Positions 1 through 7,118 of a stretch of DNA of 12,366 nucleotides are shown piece after piece. The stretch's first letter is position 1, and every line of letters begins with the position of its first letter. The DNA comes from Chitinophagaceae bacterium (GTDB taxonomy: Bacteria; Bacteroidota; Bacteroidia; Chitinophagales; Chitinophagaceae), in the NCBI GenBank assembly GCA_021738605.1, contig JAIPBY010000058.1, forward strand, positions 1 through 12,366. The letters run 5' to 3'. The translations under genes and the position numbers were made by a program. Under the pieces are notes generated by a model. It saw only the letters and a program-made list of their open reading frames with translations, did not search any database and was not told where the DNA came from.

Positions 1-140
1 GTTCGATAACCGGCATCCTGGTGCCATTCCCAGTTCTTGATGCGCAAAGGTGCCTGAGCAGAAAACCAGATGCTGGAGGACTGCGCATGCACCATGCAGG
101 AAATAAATAACAAAAAAAATGCCGCGTGAATTTTTCTCAC
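1..140 (-). CDS. Exported protein of unknown function, N-terminal fragment (cut by window edge)
   Basis: This is a partial reading frame of 46 codons that stays open to the left edge. From a GTG at 140-138 it encodes a classical signal peptide: basic n-region (residues 2-5, RKIH), hydrophobic core AAFFLLFISC, and a signal-peptidase-like VHA-Q junction at residues 17-20. The mature part begins SSSIWFSAQAPLRIKNWEW, rich in aromatic residues and resembling a secreted enzyme, but I do not recognise the family. An AGGA at 154-151 lies 10 nt before the GTG. The frame follows the oxidoreductase stop codon in the same phase after only four codons, so it is probably the next gene of the operon. An ATG at 95-93 would delete the signal peptide and is less likely. 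Oddity: the start codon lies inside a terminator stem and the T-tract encodes the hydrophobic core. The coding call is reasonable but rests on a short stretch. Confidence 0.55.
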   Translation of the reverse strand, partial: MRKIHAAFFLLFISCMVHAQSSSIWFSAQAPLRIKNWEWHQDAGYR

Positions 141-145
141 GCGGC
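112..145 (-). terminator. Rho-independent terminator (minus strand) after the Gfo/Idh oxidoreductase gene
   Basis: Read on the minus strand there is a perfect 9-bp inverted repeat, GCCGCGTGA (145-137) and TCACGCGGC (129-121), with a 7-nt A-rich loop. It is followed by one A and eight consecutive T residues (119-112). The stem is GC-rich at its base, as in a strong intrinsic terminator. On the plus strand the run after the hairpin is A/T-mixed, so the signal is directional. It begins 7 nt past the oxidoreductase stop codon. It overlaps the likely start codon and signal sequence of the next gene, so it may act as an attenuator rather than an absolute end. Confidence 0.85.
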
Positions 146-152
146 AAATATC

Positions 153-1574
153 CTAAATCTTATAGTACTGTTCCCATCCTTTTCTTGGAGGCTCACCCAC
201 CAGCAATTGGTTGGCGAGTTTGTTGTTGGTGATCTGTTTTTTCTTCCTGTCAAATTTCAATGTGGTATTGAGCATTTGAGAAAGCACCCCCAGACAGAAT
301 ACCTGGCTGAGCGGACCTGCAATCGCAAACGGAGAACGCGTCTCTTCCTGGCCCAAACATGCCTTCAGGAAGTTGGCATAGTGGTTGGATGGGCTGACTG
401 GAACTTCAGGAAGCCTGGAAGCCATTTCCCTTCCTTTTTCTTCTGGGATGATGGAAAGCGTGCTTCCATGAGAACCGCCTTTGAAGATCAGGTCCTTGCT
501 GTAGATGATTTTTCCAGGATTCAACTTCTGTGACTGGATTGCTCCATTGCTTGGCGCAGGAATATTTGAATCCAACTTTGCAGATGAACCATATCCTTCT
601 GGCAAAGGAGGAAGATTGTTCAAGCCATCGTACCAGGTGATATCACAGGCTGGCATCCCTTTGCGCTCGGGGAACTTGAAAAGGATGGTTGAAGAATAGG
701 GATAAAAGAATGGATTGTGCTGATCAGCCCTCAACATGCTGACTTCAGTTGGAAGCCCCAGGTCAAGAAACTGGTGAGCAGTATCAATCAGGTGCGCACC
801 CCAGTCTCCGAGGGCACCCATTCCGAAATCATACCAGCAGCGCCATTGGCCATTGTGGTAATCATGGTTGTAGTCATGTTCTTTCACCACGCCATGCCAG
901 GTATCCCAATCCAATGTGGAAGGGATGGCTTCCTTAGCAGGAAGGTTCTTGATCTTTGGATCGAAAGCATGCCAGCGACGTGCTGAGTTCATGTGTGCGG
1001 TGATGGCCGTCACATCTTTGATGATGCCAGCTTCTTTCCAAGCCTTGAACTGAAAATAGTTGGCTTCTGAGTGTCCTTGATTGCCCATTTGGGTAACCAG
1101 TTTAGGATGCTTGGCGGCAGCCTTCATCATCAGTTCAACCTCGTTGAACGTGCGCGCCATCGGCTTTTCAACATATACATGCTTGCCCAAAGAAAGGGCC
1201 ATCATGGTGATGGCAAAATGCGAATGGTCGGGAACACCGATGCTCACCGCTTCGATTTGATTTCCCATCTTATCGAACATCTTTCGGAAGTCCTGGAACC
1301 TTGGCACATCAGGAAACTGTTTCAACACAGCCTGTGTTTGGGGAGCGCCCATGTCTACATCACAGAATGCCACAAATTCAGCAAGGCCGGATTTGTGGAA
1401 CTGCATCAGGTCGGAAGCGCCCTGGTTACCTATACCAATGCAAGCGAGTTTTACTTTTTCGCCAGCCTTGCGGTTGGACCTTGCCTGTGTAAAAAGGGAA
1501 GGCATGGATGCAGCTGCCGTTACAAGCGCTGTATCTTTTAGAAATTTACGGCGTGAATCGTTGTTCAAGTTCAT
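153..1574 (-). CDS. Gfo/Idh/MocA family oxidoreductase with Tat signal
   Basis: This 473-residue protein is a predicted NAD(P)-dependent oxidoreductase acting on a sugar or sugar derivative. The N terminus carries a twin-arginine motif (S7-R-R-K-F-L-K13) followed by a hydrophobic, Ala-rich stretch, so it is probably exported folded with its cofactor. The Rossmann fold follows: the glycine motif G47-I-G-N-Q-G52 after a beta strand, an acidic residue after the second strand (CDVD, 71-74), and the family EKP motif at 136-138. GDWGAHLID (256-264) is the conserved C-terminal-domain segment with its His. Length is typical of the large secreted Bacteroidota/Planctomycete members. The start is ATG. 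It is co-directional with the sulfatase upstream, with a 130-bp AT-rich gap in which I see no convincing promoter. Substrate cannot be read from sequence. Some relatives are classed as GH109 glycosidases that use NAD in catalysis, which is an alternative. Family assignment is firm. Confidence 0.93.
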   Translation of the reverse strand: MNLNNDSRRKFLKDTALVTAAASMPSLFTQARSNRKAGEKVKLACIGIGNQGASDLMQFHKSGLAEFVAFCDVDMGAPQTQAVLKQFPDVPRFQDFRKMFDKMGNQIEAVSIGVPDHSHFAITMMALSLGKHVYVEKPMARTFNEVELMMKAAAKHPKLVTQMGNQGHSEANYFQFKAWKEAGIIKDVTAITAHMNSARRWHAFDPKIKNLPAKEAIPSTLDWDTWHGVVKEHDYNHDYHNGQWRCWYDFGMGALGDWGAHLIDTAHQFLDLGLPTEVSMLRADQHNPFFYPYSSTILFKFPERKGMPACDITWYDGLNNLPPLPEGYGSSAKLDSNIPAPSNGAIQSQKLNPGKIIYSKDLIFKGGSHGSTLSIIPEEKGREMASRLPEVPVSPSNHYANFLKACLGQEETRSPFAIAGPLSQVFCLGVLSQMLNTTLKFDRKKKQITNNKLANQLLVGEPPRKGWEQYYKI

Positions 1575-1704
1575 TTGACAATCGTTTGAAATAAATATAA
1601 AAAATACCTGATCCTAAATATCGTATAAAAATGAATGTGAAGGATGCCCTGTTCAACTTAGACGGTTTAATTCTGCTAAATCCTTTTCGTGATCAGCCAC
1701 CCGG

Positions 1705-3099
1705 TTATTGGGGCAGATTGGCCTTATTCCTCAAGCGGATGTATTCATCCCGCTGTGAGAGTCCCAAAAATGCCGGGGGCTTCAGGCCCTTCTCCCATTC
1801 AGCAACCTGCCTTTTCATTGTAAGGACGAGTTCAGGATTTTCATTGGCTATGTTCTGTTTTTCGGCGCCGCTTTTGCCAAGATCGAACAGAAAAGTTGTG
1901 TCCCCTTTCATCCATATTTTTTTTCCATCAGCATTGATGGCCGCATAGGCTTTCATGTCTTGGTTTCTCCAGAACAAGATTTCATGTGGCGTACCCTTTT
2001 TTTTGCCAGTCAGAAAAGGAATCAGGTTGACACCATCCAGTGGATTTTTTGTTTGAACGGTCTTTTCTAAACTGCCCAGGGCTGTGGCAAAAATATCAAG
2101 GGAGATGATGGGCTTTTCGTAAACGGTTCCTGCAGCAATGACTCCCGGCCATTGCATGGCAAATGGAACCCGGATTCCTCCCTCATAAAGGTTTCCTTTT
2201 TTTCCAGACAAAGGATGGTTGCTGCTGCCATTGTCGAGTGGACCTCCATTGTCTGAAAGAAAAAACAGGAGGGTGTTTTTGTCCTGACCGGTTTCCTTCA
2301 ATTTGTCCAACAGCTTTCCAACACCATCATCAATGGCGCTGACCATGGCAGCATAAGTGCGTCTTTTGCTGTCTGCAATATGATTGAACCTAGACAAATA
2401 TTGATCGGGTGCCTGCAAGGGTGTATGCGGCGCATTGTAGGTCAGGTAGAGAAAAAAAGGATTGGTGCGGTTGCGGTCTACAAAAGAAACGGCCTCTCTG
2501 GAAAATGCATCAGTGATGTATTCCTGCTCTTCAACCACTGCAAGACCGCGGTTCAATTTTGTCTTGTAGCTAGCGCCTTCGTCATCTACAGAAAGGGGAT
2601 CGACAATTTGTAATGCAGCTGGAAAATACTGGTGCCCACCGCCCAAAAATCCAAAAAACTCATTGAACCCTCTTTTCAAAGGATGGAAGCTTGGATGAGC
2701 ACCCAAATGCCACTTGCCAACAAGCATGGACCTGTAGCCTGACCTTCCCAATGCATCCGCCATGGTTTCTTCATCCAAAGACAAACCCATCGCTGCATCT
2801 TTCGGCATGTACAGCACATTGCGCTCATACCCAAAGCGCTGAGAATACCTGCCCGTCAAAAGCCCGGCCCGGCTGGGGCTGCATACGGCATAAGACACAT
2901 GCCCAGAAGTAAAGACCACGCCAGCAGCGGCAATGCGGTCAATATTGGGTGTTGGAATATCCTTGCAGCCATTGAACCCAACATCTGCATAGCCCATGTC
3001 ATCTGTCATGATGATGATGATGTTCGGATTTTTGCGTTGCTGCGCATGGATGGATAGCACAAGAAAAAATGCAAGAAAAAAGATAGGGGACTTTTTCAA
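1705..3099 (-). CDS. Secreted type I (formylglycine) sulfatase
   Basis: This 464-residue arylsulfatase-family protein hydrolyses sulfate esters, probably on a carbohydrate, in the periplasm or at the surface. Visible features in order: a signal peptide (residues 1-20, ending IHA-Q); the metal site TDDMGYAD (D33, D34); the sulfatase signature C73-S-P-S-R77, in which Cys73 would be converted to formylglycine; K129 and H131 in GKWHLG; H225 in APHTPL; and the second metal site SDNGG (D283, N284) followed by a Lys pair (300-301) and EGGIRVPF. All key active-site residues are present, so it should be active if a maturase exists elsewhere in the genome. The only start giving a proper signal peptide is TTG at 3099-3097; the frame is closed by the upstream gene's stop codon four codons earlier. 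It follows the EEP gene with a 9-nt gap. It resembles N-acetylgalactosamine-6-sulfatase-like (S1) enzymes, but the substrate is unknown. Confidence 0.95.
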   Translation of the reverse strand: MKKSPIFFLAFFLVLSIHAQQRKNPNIIIIMTDDMGYADVGFNGCKDIPTPNIDRIAAAGVVFTSGHVSYAVCSPSRAGLLTGRYSQRFGYERNVLYMPKDAAMGLSLDEETMADALGRSGYRSMLVGKWHLGAHPSFHPLKRGFNEFFGFLGGGHQYFPAALQIVDPLSVDDEGASYKTKLNRGLAVVEEQEYITDAFSREAVSFVDRNRTNPFFLYLTYNAPHTPLQAPDQYLSRFNHIADSKRRTYAAMVSAIDDGVGKLLDKLKETGQDKNTLLFFLSDNGGPLDNGSSNHPLSGKKGNLYEGGIRVPFAMQWPGVIAAGTVYEKPIISLDIFATALGSLEKTVQTKNPLDGVNLIPFLTGKKKGTPHEILFWRNQDMKAYAAINADGKKIWMKGDTTFLFDLGKSGAEKQNIANENPELVLTMKRQVAEWEKGLKPPAFLGLSQRDEYIRLRNKANLPQ

Positions 3100-3108
3100 T
3101 TCGAAATT

Positions 3109-3945
3109 TTATTGAATGGACAATTGCACCGCAACCGGAAAATGATCAGAAGGAAATTTCCCATAATAGGTATCCGTCAACACAGCCCATTTGCTGGCCT
3201 TGAAATGGGAGCTCATAAATACATGATCAATCACATCATTTCTGATGCCATCATGCCGAAAACTGTTGAAGCTTCCGTTGGGTTGATGCACCGTCTTGGC
3301 AAGCCCATGGCTGTCTTTCAAGAACCCTGATGAAGCAACATGCAGGTACCATTCGCTTTCCCGGTTACCATTGAGGTCGCCCATAAAAACCACTGGCTTA
3401 ACCCCGGCGATCGATTTTATTTTTTCAATGATCAGTTTGCTGCTTTCGACCCTCGCTTGCACACCCTGATGGTCGTAATGCGCATTGAAGACAAAAAATT
3501 CCTTGCCGGTTTTCTTGTCCTTCAGGGCCACCCAGCTGCAGATGCGGTTGAGCTTTGCATCCCAGCCGGGGCCAACTTTTTCAGGCGTGGTAGACAACCA
3601 AAAATCTCCACTGGCTTCCATCGTATACTTGCTGGTCTTATAAAAGATTGCGGAATGTTCACCTGCAGATTTTCCATCATCCCTTCCCACACCATGGTAA
3701 ACATAGCCTTTCAACCCTGCCTGCATGTCGTCCAGCTGGTTTTTCAGGGCTTCCTGCACACCAACCACATCAAAATTATGGTACCGGATTAACGCCGTTA
3801 CGGGATCCTTCCTGTCTTTCCAGAGGTTCCCGCTGTCCCGGGGATTGTCGTAGCGAATGTTGAAGGTGGCAAGATGCATGGTCTGTGATTCGCTTTTCAT
3901 GCCATTCAACAATGCAAACAGCACAAGAAAAATTATTTTTCGCAT
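3109..3945 (-). CDS. Secreted endonuclease/exonuclease/phosphatase (EEP) family protein
   Basis: This 278-residue metal-dependent phosphoesterase-fold protein belongs to the superfamily that includes DNase I, exonuclease III and various phosphodiesterases and sugar- or lipid-phosphatases. The full motif set is visible: N29 in ATFNIRYD, the metal-binding Glu in GVQEAL (E65), the catalytic-region His in NAHYDHQG (H156), D190-L-N192 in FMGDLNGN, D240-H241 in IDHVF, and the terminal SDHFP (D267, H268). The start at 3945 is chosen because it gives a signal peptide (MRKIIFLVLFALL, then an SES-Q junction near residue 20). An earlier in-frame ATG at 4065 would overlap the permease gene and add 40 unrelated polar residues. 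It sits 47 bp after the permease and 9 bp before the sulfatase, so almost certainly in one transcript. Secreted members of this type occur in Bacteroidota carbohydrate loci with no settled role. Family is certain; substrate is unknown. Confidence 0.92.
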   Translation of the reverse strand: MRKIIFLVLFALLNGMKSESQTMHLATFNIRYDNPRDSGNLWKDRKDPVTALIRYHNFDVVGVQEALKNQLDDMQAGLKGYVYHGVGRDDGKSAGEHSAIFYKTSKYTMEASGDFWLSTTPEKVGPGWDAKLNRICSWVALKDKKTGKEFFVFNAHYDHQGVQARVESSKLIIEKIKSIAGVKPVVFMGDLNGNRESEWYLHVASSGFLKDSHGLAKTVHQPNGSFNSFRHDGIRNDVIDHVFMSSHFKASKWAVLTDTYYGKFPSDHFPVAVQLSIQ

Positions 3946-3992
3946 GGGGATGATTTGACAACTAATGTAGTCCTTTTCTCCGTCAGATGATT

Positions 3993-5303
3993 TTACAAAA
4001 TTGCATTCAACACCAGTACGCCTGCCAGTCCAATGATGGAAATCAAGGTCTCCATCACGGTCCATGACAAGAATGTCTGCTTCAGGGTCAACTTGAAAAA
4101 TTCCTTGAACATCCAGAAACCTGAATCATTGATGTGCGAACCAAAAACGGAACCGCTACCCACAGCCAATACCATCAACTCAGGCGATACGGTTCCTGCA
4201 GCAAGCAATGGAGAAACAATGCCGGCAGCAGTAATGCCCGCCACTGTTGCAGACCCAATCATGACCCTCAACAATGCGGTGATGACCCATCCAAAAACCA
4301 AGGGAGGCATCTGCCATTTGCTGCTGAGCGCGGCGATATAACTGCCCGTGCCACTGTCTTGCAAAACCTGCTTGAAAACCCCGCCAGCCGTGATGATCAG
4401 CAAAATCATGGCGATGCCCGCAATGGCATCACTCACCCATTTCATGCTCTTGTCGATCTCAATACCTGCCCGGATGCCAAAATAATAAATCGCCAGCAGG
4501 ACTGAAACAAGGAGTGCAATCATCGGCTCGCCAGTGAAAGAAAAGAATTGCCTTAGCAGATTCTCCTTTTCAAAAAACGCATTGCAAACTACCGATAGAG
4601 TAATCAAAAGAACAGGCAGCAGAGCAATCATAAAACTTGGAAATGCCTTCGGCAATTTCACCTGTATTTTATCGGGGGATGAATGATCGGGCGGTGCTGC
4701 AGACTGAATATTTTTCAGGAACCTTCCCAGGATTGGGCCTGCAATGATCACGGCCGGGATGGCGATGATGATGCCATAAATCAATACCTTCCCCATGTCT
4801 GCACCAAAGGCATTGACCAGCACGACCGGGCCGGGATGGGGAGGAAGAAAACAATGGGTTGTACTCAGGGCTGCAGCCATGGGAATGGCGATATACAACA
4901 TGGGGAGGCCCGTTTTCCTGACCAGCATGAAGACCAGCGGAACGAGAATGACAAAACCTGCATTGTAAAAAAGCGGAATGCCAATCAGAAAACCCGTCAG
5001 CATGACGGCCCATTGGATTTTTTTCAGGCCAAATCCATTGATCAGGGTAATGGTGATTTTTTCAGCAGCACCCGACGCTTCCAAAATTTTTCCAAGTATG
5101 GCCCCCAAACAAAGGATCAAGGCCAAACCACTCAATGTTGCACCGACTCCCTTTTCAATTGACTTCAACACAGCTTCAGCAGGCATGCCCAGCAACAGTC
5201 CTGTAACAATAGTAACCAGGAGCAAAGAGAGGAAAGGGCTGACTTTTTTGACAGACAGCAATACCTGCAAAGCAATGGCAAAGACAATGATGAGAATGGT
5301 CAT
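3993..5303 (-). CDS. GntP-family aldonate/gluconate:H+ symporter
   Basis: This 436-residue inner-membrane permease is hydrophobic over nearly its whole length, with roughly 12 predicted membrane spans, and its length is usual for the family. GntP-type segments include the N-terminal VKKVSPFLSLLLVTIVTGLL, the GIPLFYNAGFVILVPL segment near residues 108-123, the conserved PMAAALSTTHCFLPPHPGPV stretch near 141-160, and the C-terminal GSGSVFGSHINDSGFW near 381-396. Family members import gluconate and other sugar acids with protons. The start is ATG, 21 nt after the dehydratase stop codon, so the two are probably co-transcribed. That pairing suggests the transported compound is the acid the dehydratase uses, which is inference. 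No sign of truncation. Confidence 0.94.
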   Translation of the reverse strand: MTILIIVFAIALQVLLSVKKVSPFLSLLLVTIVTGLLLGMPAEAVLKSIEKGVGATLSGLALILCLGAILGKILEASGAAEKITITLINGFGLKKIQWAVMLTGFLIGIPLFYNAGFVILVPLVFMLVRKTGLPMLYIAIPMAAALSTTHCFLPPHPGPVVLVNAFGADMGKVLIYGIIIAIPAVIIAGPILGRFLKNIQSAAPPDHSSPDKIQVKLPKAFPSFMIALLPVLLITLSVVCNAFFEKENLLRQFFSFTGEPMIALLVSVLLAIYYFGIRAGIEIDKSMKWVSDAIAGIAMILLIITAGGVFKQVLQDSGTGSYIAALSSKWQMPPLVFGWVITALLRVMIGSATVAGITAAGIVSPLLAAGTVSPELMVLAVGSGSVFGSHINDSGFWMFKEFFKLTLKQTFLSWTVMETLISIIGLAGVLVLNAIL

Positions 5304-5324
5304 GTAGATAGGATTAAAAAAGCA

Positions 5325-7043
5325 TCAATGTGAATCACGGGTGACGGTGCTTCCGGAACTTCCTTTGAGAAAATCAAGATCTGCACCCTTGTCAGCACCT
5401 TCCACATGCTTGATGTACAAACTCACATAACCCCTGGTGGCTGACGGTTTGGGGGCAATCCAGTTTGCTTTTCTTTGTGCAAGCACTTCATCGCTTACAT
5501 GCAAATGCAGTTTGCGTTGGGGCACATCCAGTTCAATCATATCTCCATTTTCCACCAGGGCCAGGGCACCACCAATGGCACTTTCGGGAGAAACATGGAG
5601 CACGGCCGTGCCGTATGCAGTACCACTCATCCTGCCATCACTGATGCGCACCATGTCTTTGATACCCTTGGCCAATATTTTTTTCGGCAAAGCCATGTTG
5701 CCCACTTCGGGCATCCCGGGGTAGCCAACGGGTCCAACATATTTCAATACCATCACACAATTTTCATCAATGTCCAGTGCAGGATCATCGATGCGGGCAT
5801 GATAATCTTCAATGCTTTCAAAAACAACAGCACGGCCTGTATGCTGCATCAATGCTGGGCTTGCAGCGGAGGGCTTGATCACGGCACCATTCAGGGCAAG
5901 GTTTCCTTTGACCACCACACAACCTGCCTCTGCAATCAAGGGCTGATCCATTGTTGCGATCACATCACTGTTATAACAATCTGTACTGCCTTGAATATTT
6001 TCATGGTGATTTTTACCCGTAACTGTTATCACGTTTTCGTGCAACTCCTTTCTCAATTCATGCAGGATGACCGGCAATCCGCCAGCATAATAATAATCTT
6101 CCATCAGGTATTTTCCCGATGGCATGAGGTTCAGCAAGAGCGGAATTTTGCTACCGAGGTCATCAAAATCATCAAGTTTCAGGTCTACCCCAATCCTTCC
6201 TGCGATGGCCGTAAGGTGGATAATGAAATTGGAAGATCCACCAACGGCGGCATTCACCTTGATGGCATTTTCAAAGGCTTCCCTGGTGAGTATTTTATCG
6301 ATGGTCAGGTTTTCCTTCACCATTTCTACAATTCTTCTTCCACTCAATTGGGCCATTTGCTTTTTGCGGGAATCGGCAGCAGGTATGGCAGAGGCGCCGC
6401 TCAGGGTGAGGCCCAGCGCCTCCACCATGGTGGCCATGGTAGATGCGGTGCCCATGGTCATGCAATGCCCAATGCTTCTGCTCATGCAGCTTTCAGCGAA
6501 TTCGCATTCCTCCTGGGTCATTTTACCCGTTTTCATGTCTTCATCAAATTTCCAGACATGGGTTCCGGAGCCAATGGTCTGCCCCTTGTACCGTCCATTC
6601 AACATGGGCCCGCCGGGGACAACAATTGTCGGCAAACCCACACTGGCTGCACCCATCAGGGTGGAAGGGGTTGTTTTGTCGCAGCCTGTCATCAACACCA
6701 CACCATCCATCGGATTGCCACGGATGGATTCTTCTGCATCCATGCTGGCCAGGTTGCGAAACAGCATGGCTGTTGGCTTGAGCAGGGTTTCGCCCAGACT
6801 CATGATGGGAAACTCCAAAGGAAATCCACCTGCCTCCAGTACGCCTTTTTTGATGCTTTCTGCAAAATCACGGAAATGTGCATTACAGGGCGTCAGCTCG
6901 CTGAATGTATTGCAAATCCCGATGACCGGCCTACCATCAAACATGTCGTTGGGCATGCCCTGGTTTTTCATCCAGCTCCTGTAAATGATGCCATCCTTGT
7001 CTTTCCTGCCAAACCAACCGCGGCTCCTGAGTTCTTGTGCCAT
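5325..7043 (-). CDS. IlvD/Edd-family sugar-acid dehydratase (L-arabonate/D-xylonate dehydratase-like)
   Basis: This 572-residue cytoplasmic iron-sulfur dehydratase converts an aldonate to a 2-keto-3-deoxy acid. Its opening (LRSRGWFG, YRSW, then CNTFSELTPCNAHFRDFAE at 44-62) is typical of the pentonate dehydratase branch rather than of branched-chain dihydroxy-acid dehydratase. Candidate iron-sulfur ligands are C53 (TPC), C121 (GCDKTTP) and C194 (GHC). E85, D122, the Lys of CDKT (K123) and E446 (MPEVG) fit the metal site. S473 in DGRMSG is the catalytic serine position. This matches the layout known for Rhizobium L-arabinonate dehydratase. The length agrees with the subfamily. It is the first gene of the minus-strand cluster and lies divergent from the GH67 gene. 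Substrate could equally be D-xylonate, L-arabonate or another sugar acid. No aldolase or semialdehyde dehydrogenase for a complete pathway is in view. A role in valine/isoleucine synthesis is unlikely. Confidence 0.93.
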   Translation of the reverse strand: MAQELRSRGWFGRKDKDGIIYRSWMKNQGMPNDMFDGRPVIGICNTFSELTPCNAHFRDFAESIKKGVLEAGGFPLEFPIMSLGETLLKPTAMLFRNLASMDAEESIRGNPMDGVVLMTGCDKTTPSTLMGAASVGLPTIVVPGGPMLNGRYKGQTIGSGTHVWKFDEDMKTGKMTQEECEFAESCMSRSIGHCMTMGTASTMATMVEALGLTLSGASAIPAADSRKKQMAQLSGRRIVEMVKENLTIDKILTREAFENAIKVNAAVGGSSNFIIHLTAIAGRIGVDLKLDDFDDLGSKIPLLLNLMPSGKYLMEDYYYAGGLPVILHELRKELHENVITVTGKNHHENIQGSTDCYNSDVIATMDQPLIAEAGCVVVKGNLALNGAVIKPSAASPALMQHTGRAVVFESIEDYHARIDDPALDIDENCVMVLKYVGPVGYPGMPEVGNMALPKKILAKGIKDMVRISDGRMSGTAYGTAVLHVSPESAIGGALALVENGDMIELDVPQRKLHLHVSDEVLAQRKANWIAPKPSATRGYVSLYIKHVEGADKGADLDFLKGSSGSTVTRDSH

Positions 7044-7118
7044 ATTTTAATCTCAATTGATGGCAAAAGTTACTAAATTAATGGTGTTTACCTGCTTGTT
7101 TCAACCATAAATGACAAC
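7044..7118. promoter_or_regulatory. Divergent control region between dehydratase operon and GH67 gene
   Basis: This 75-bp AT-rich space separates two divergently transcribed units and must hold both promoters unless one lies inside a gene. On the minus strand a TAATTTAG (7080-7073, 7 of 8 to TAnnTTTG) is preceded, 21 nt upstream, by GTTG (7105-7102). On the plus strand ATTG (7056-7059), 19 nt, then TAATGGTG (7079-7086, 6 of 8) is a weaker candidate. The two candidate -7 boxes overlap, so the two promoters could compete. No clear operator palindrome was found. A region holding promoters is near-certain; the specific boxes are tentative. Confidence 0.5.

Noticed and set aside
1575..1704. Possible internal promoter (TATATTTA) before the oxidoreductase gene
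   Set aside because: The -7-like box lacks a TTTG-type element at the right distance; the 130-bp AT-rich gap shows nothing else definite.
3008..3022. Five tandem ATG triplets on the plus strand (microsatellite-like)
   Set aside because: On the minus strand they encode the Ile-rich beta strand just before the sulfatase TDDMG metal site, a conserved protein feature.
3946..4065. A 40-codon N-terminal extension of the EEP gene from an ATG at 4065
   Set aside because: It would overlap the permease coding end by over 70 bp and place a signal peptide in the interior; the start at 3945 gives a normal exported protein.
5475..7076. A 533-codon open frame on the plus strand antisense to the dehydratase
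   Set aside because: It lies opposite a well-conserved gene, is abnormally rich in His, Cys and Gln, shows no recognisable domain, and is explained by codon usage of the minus-strand gene.
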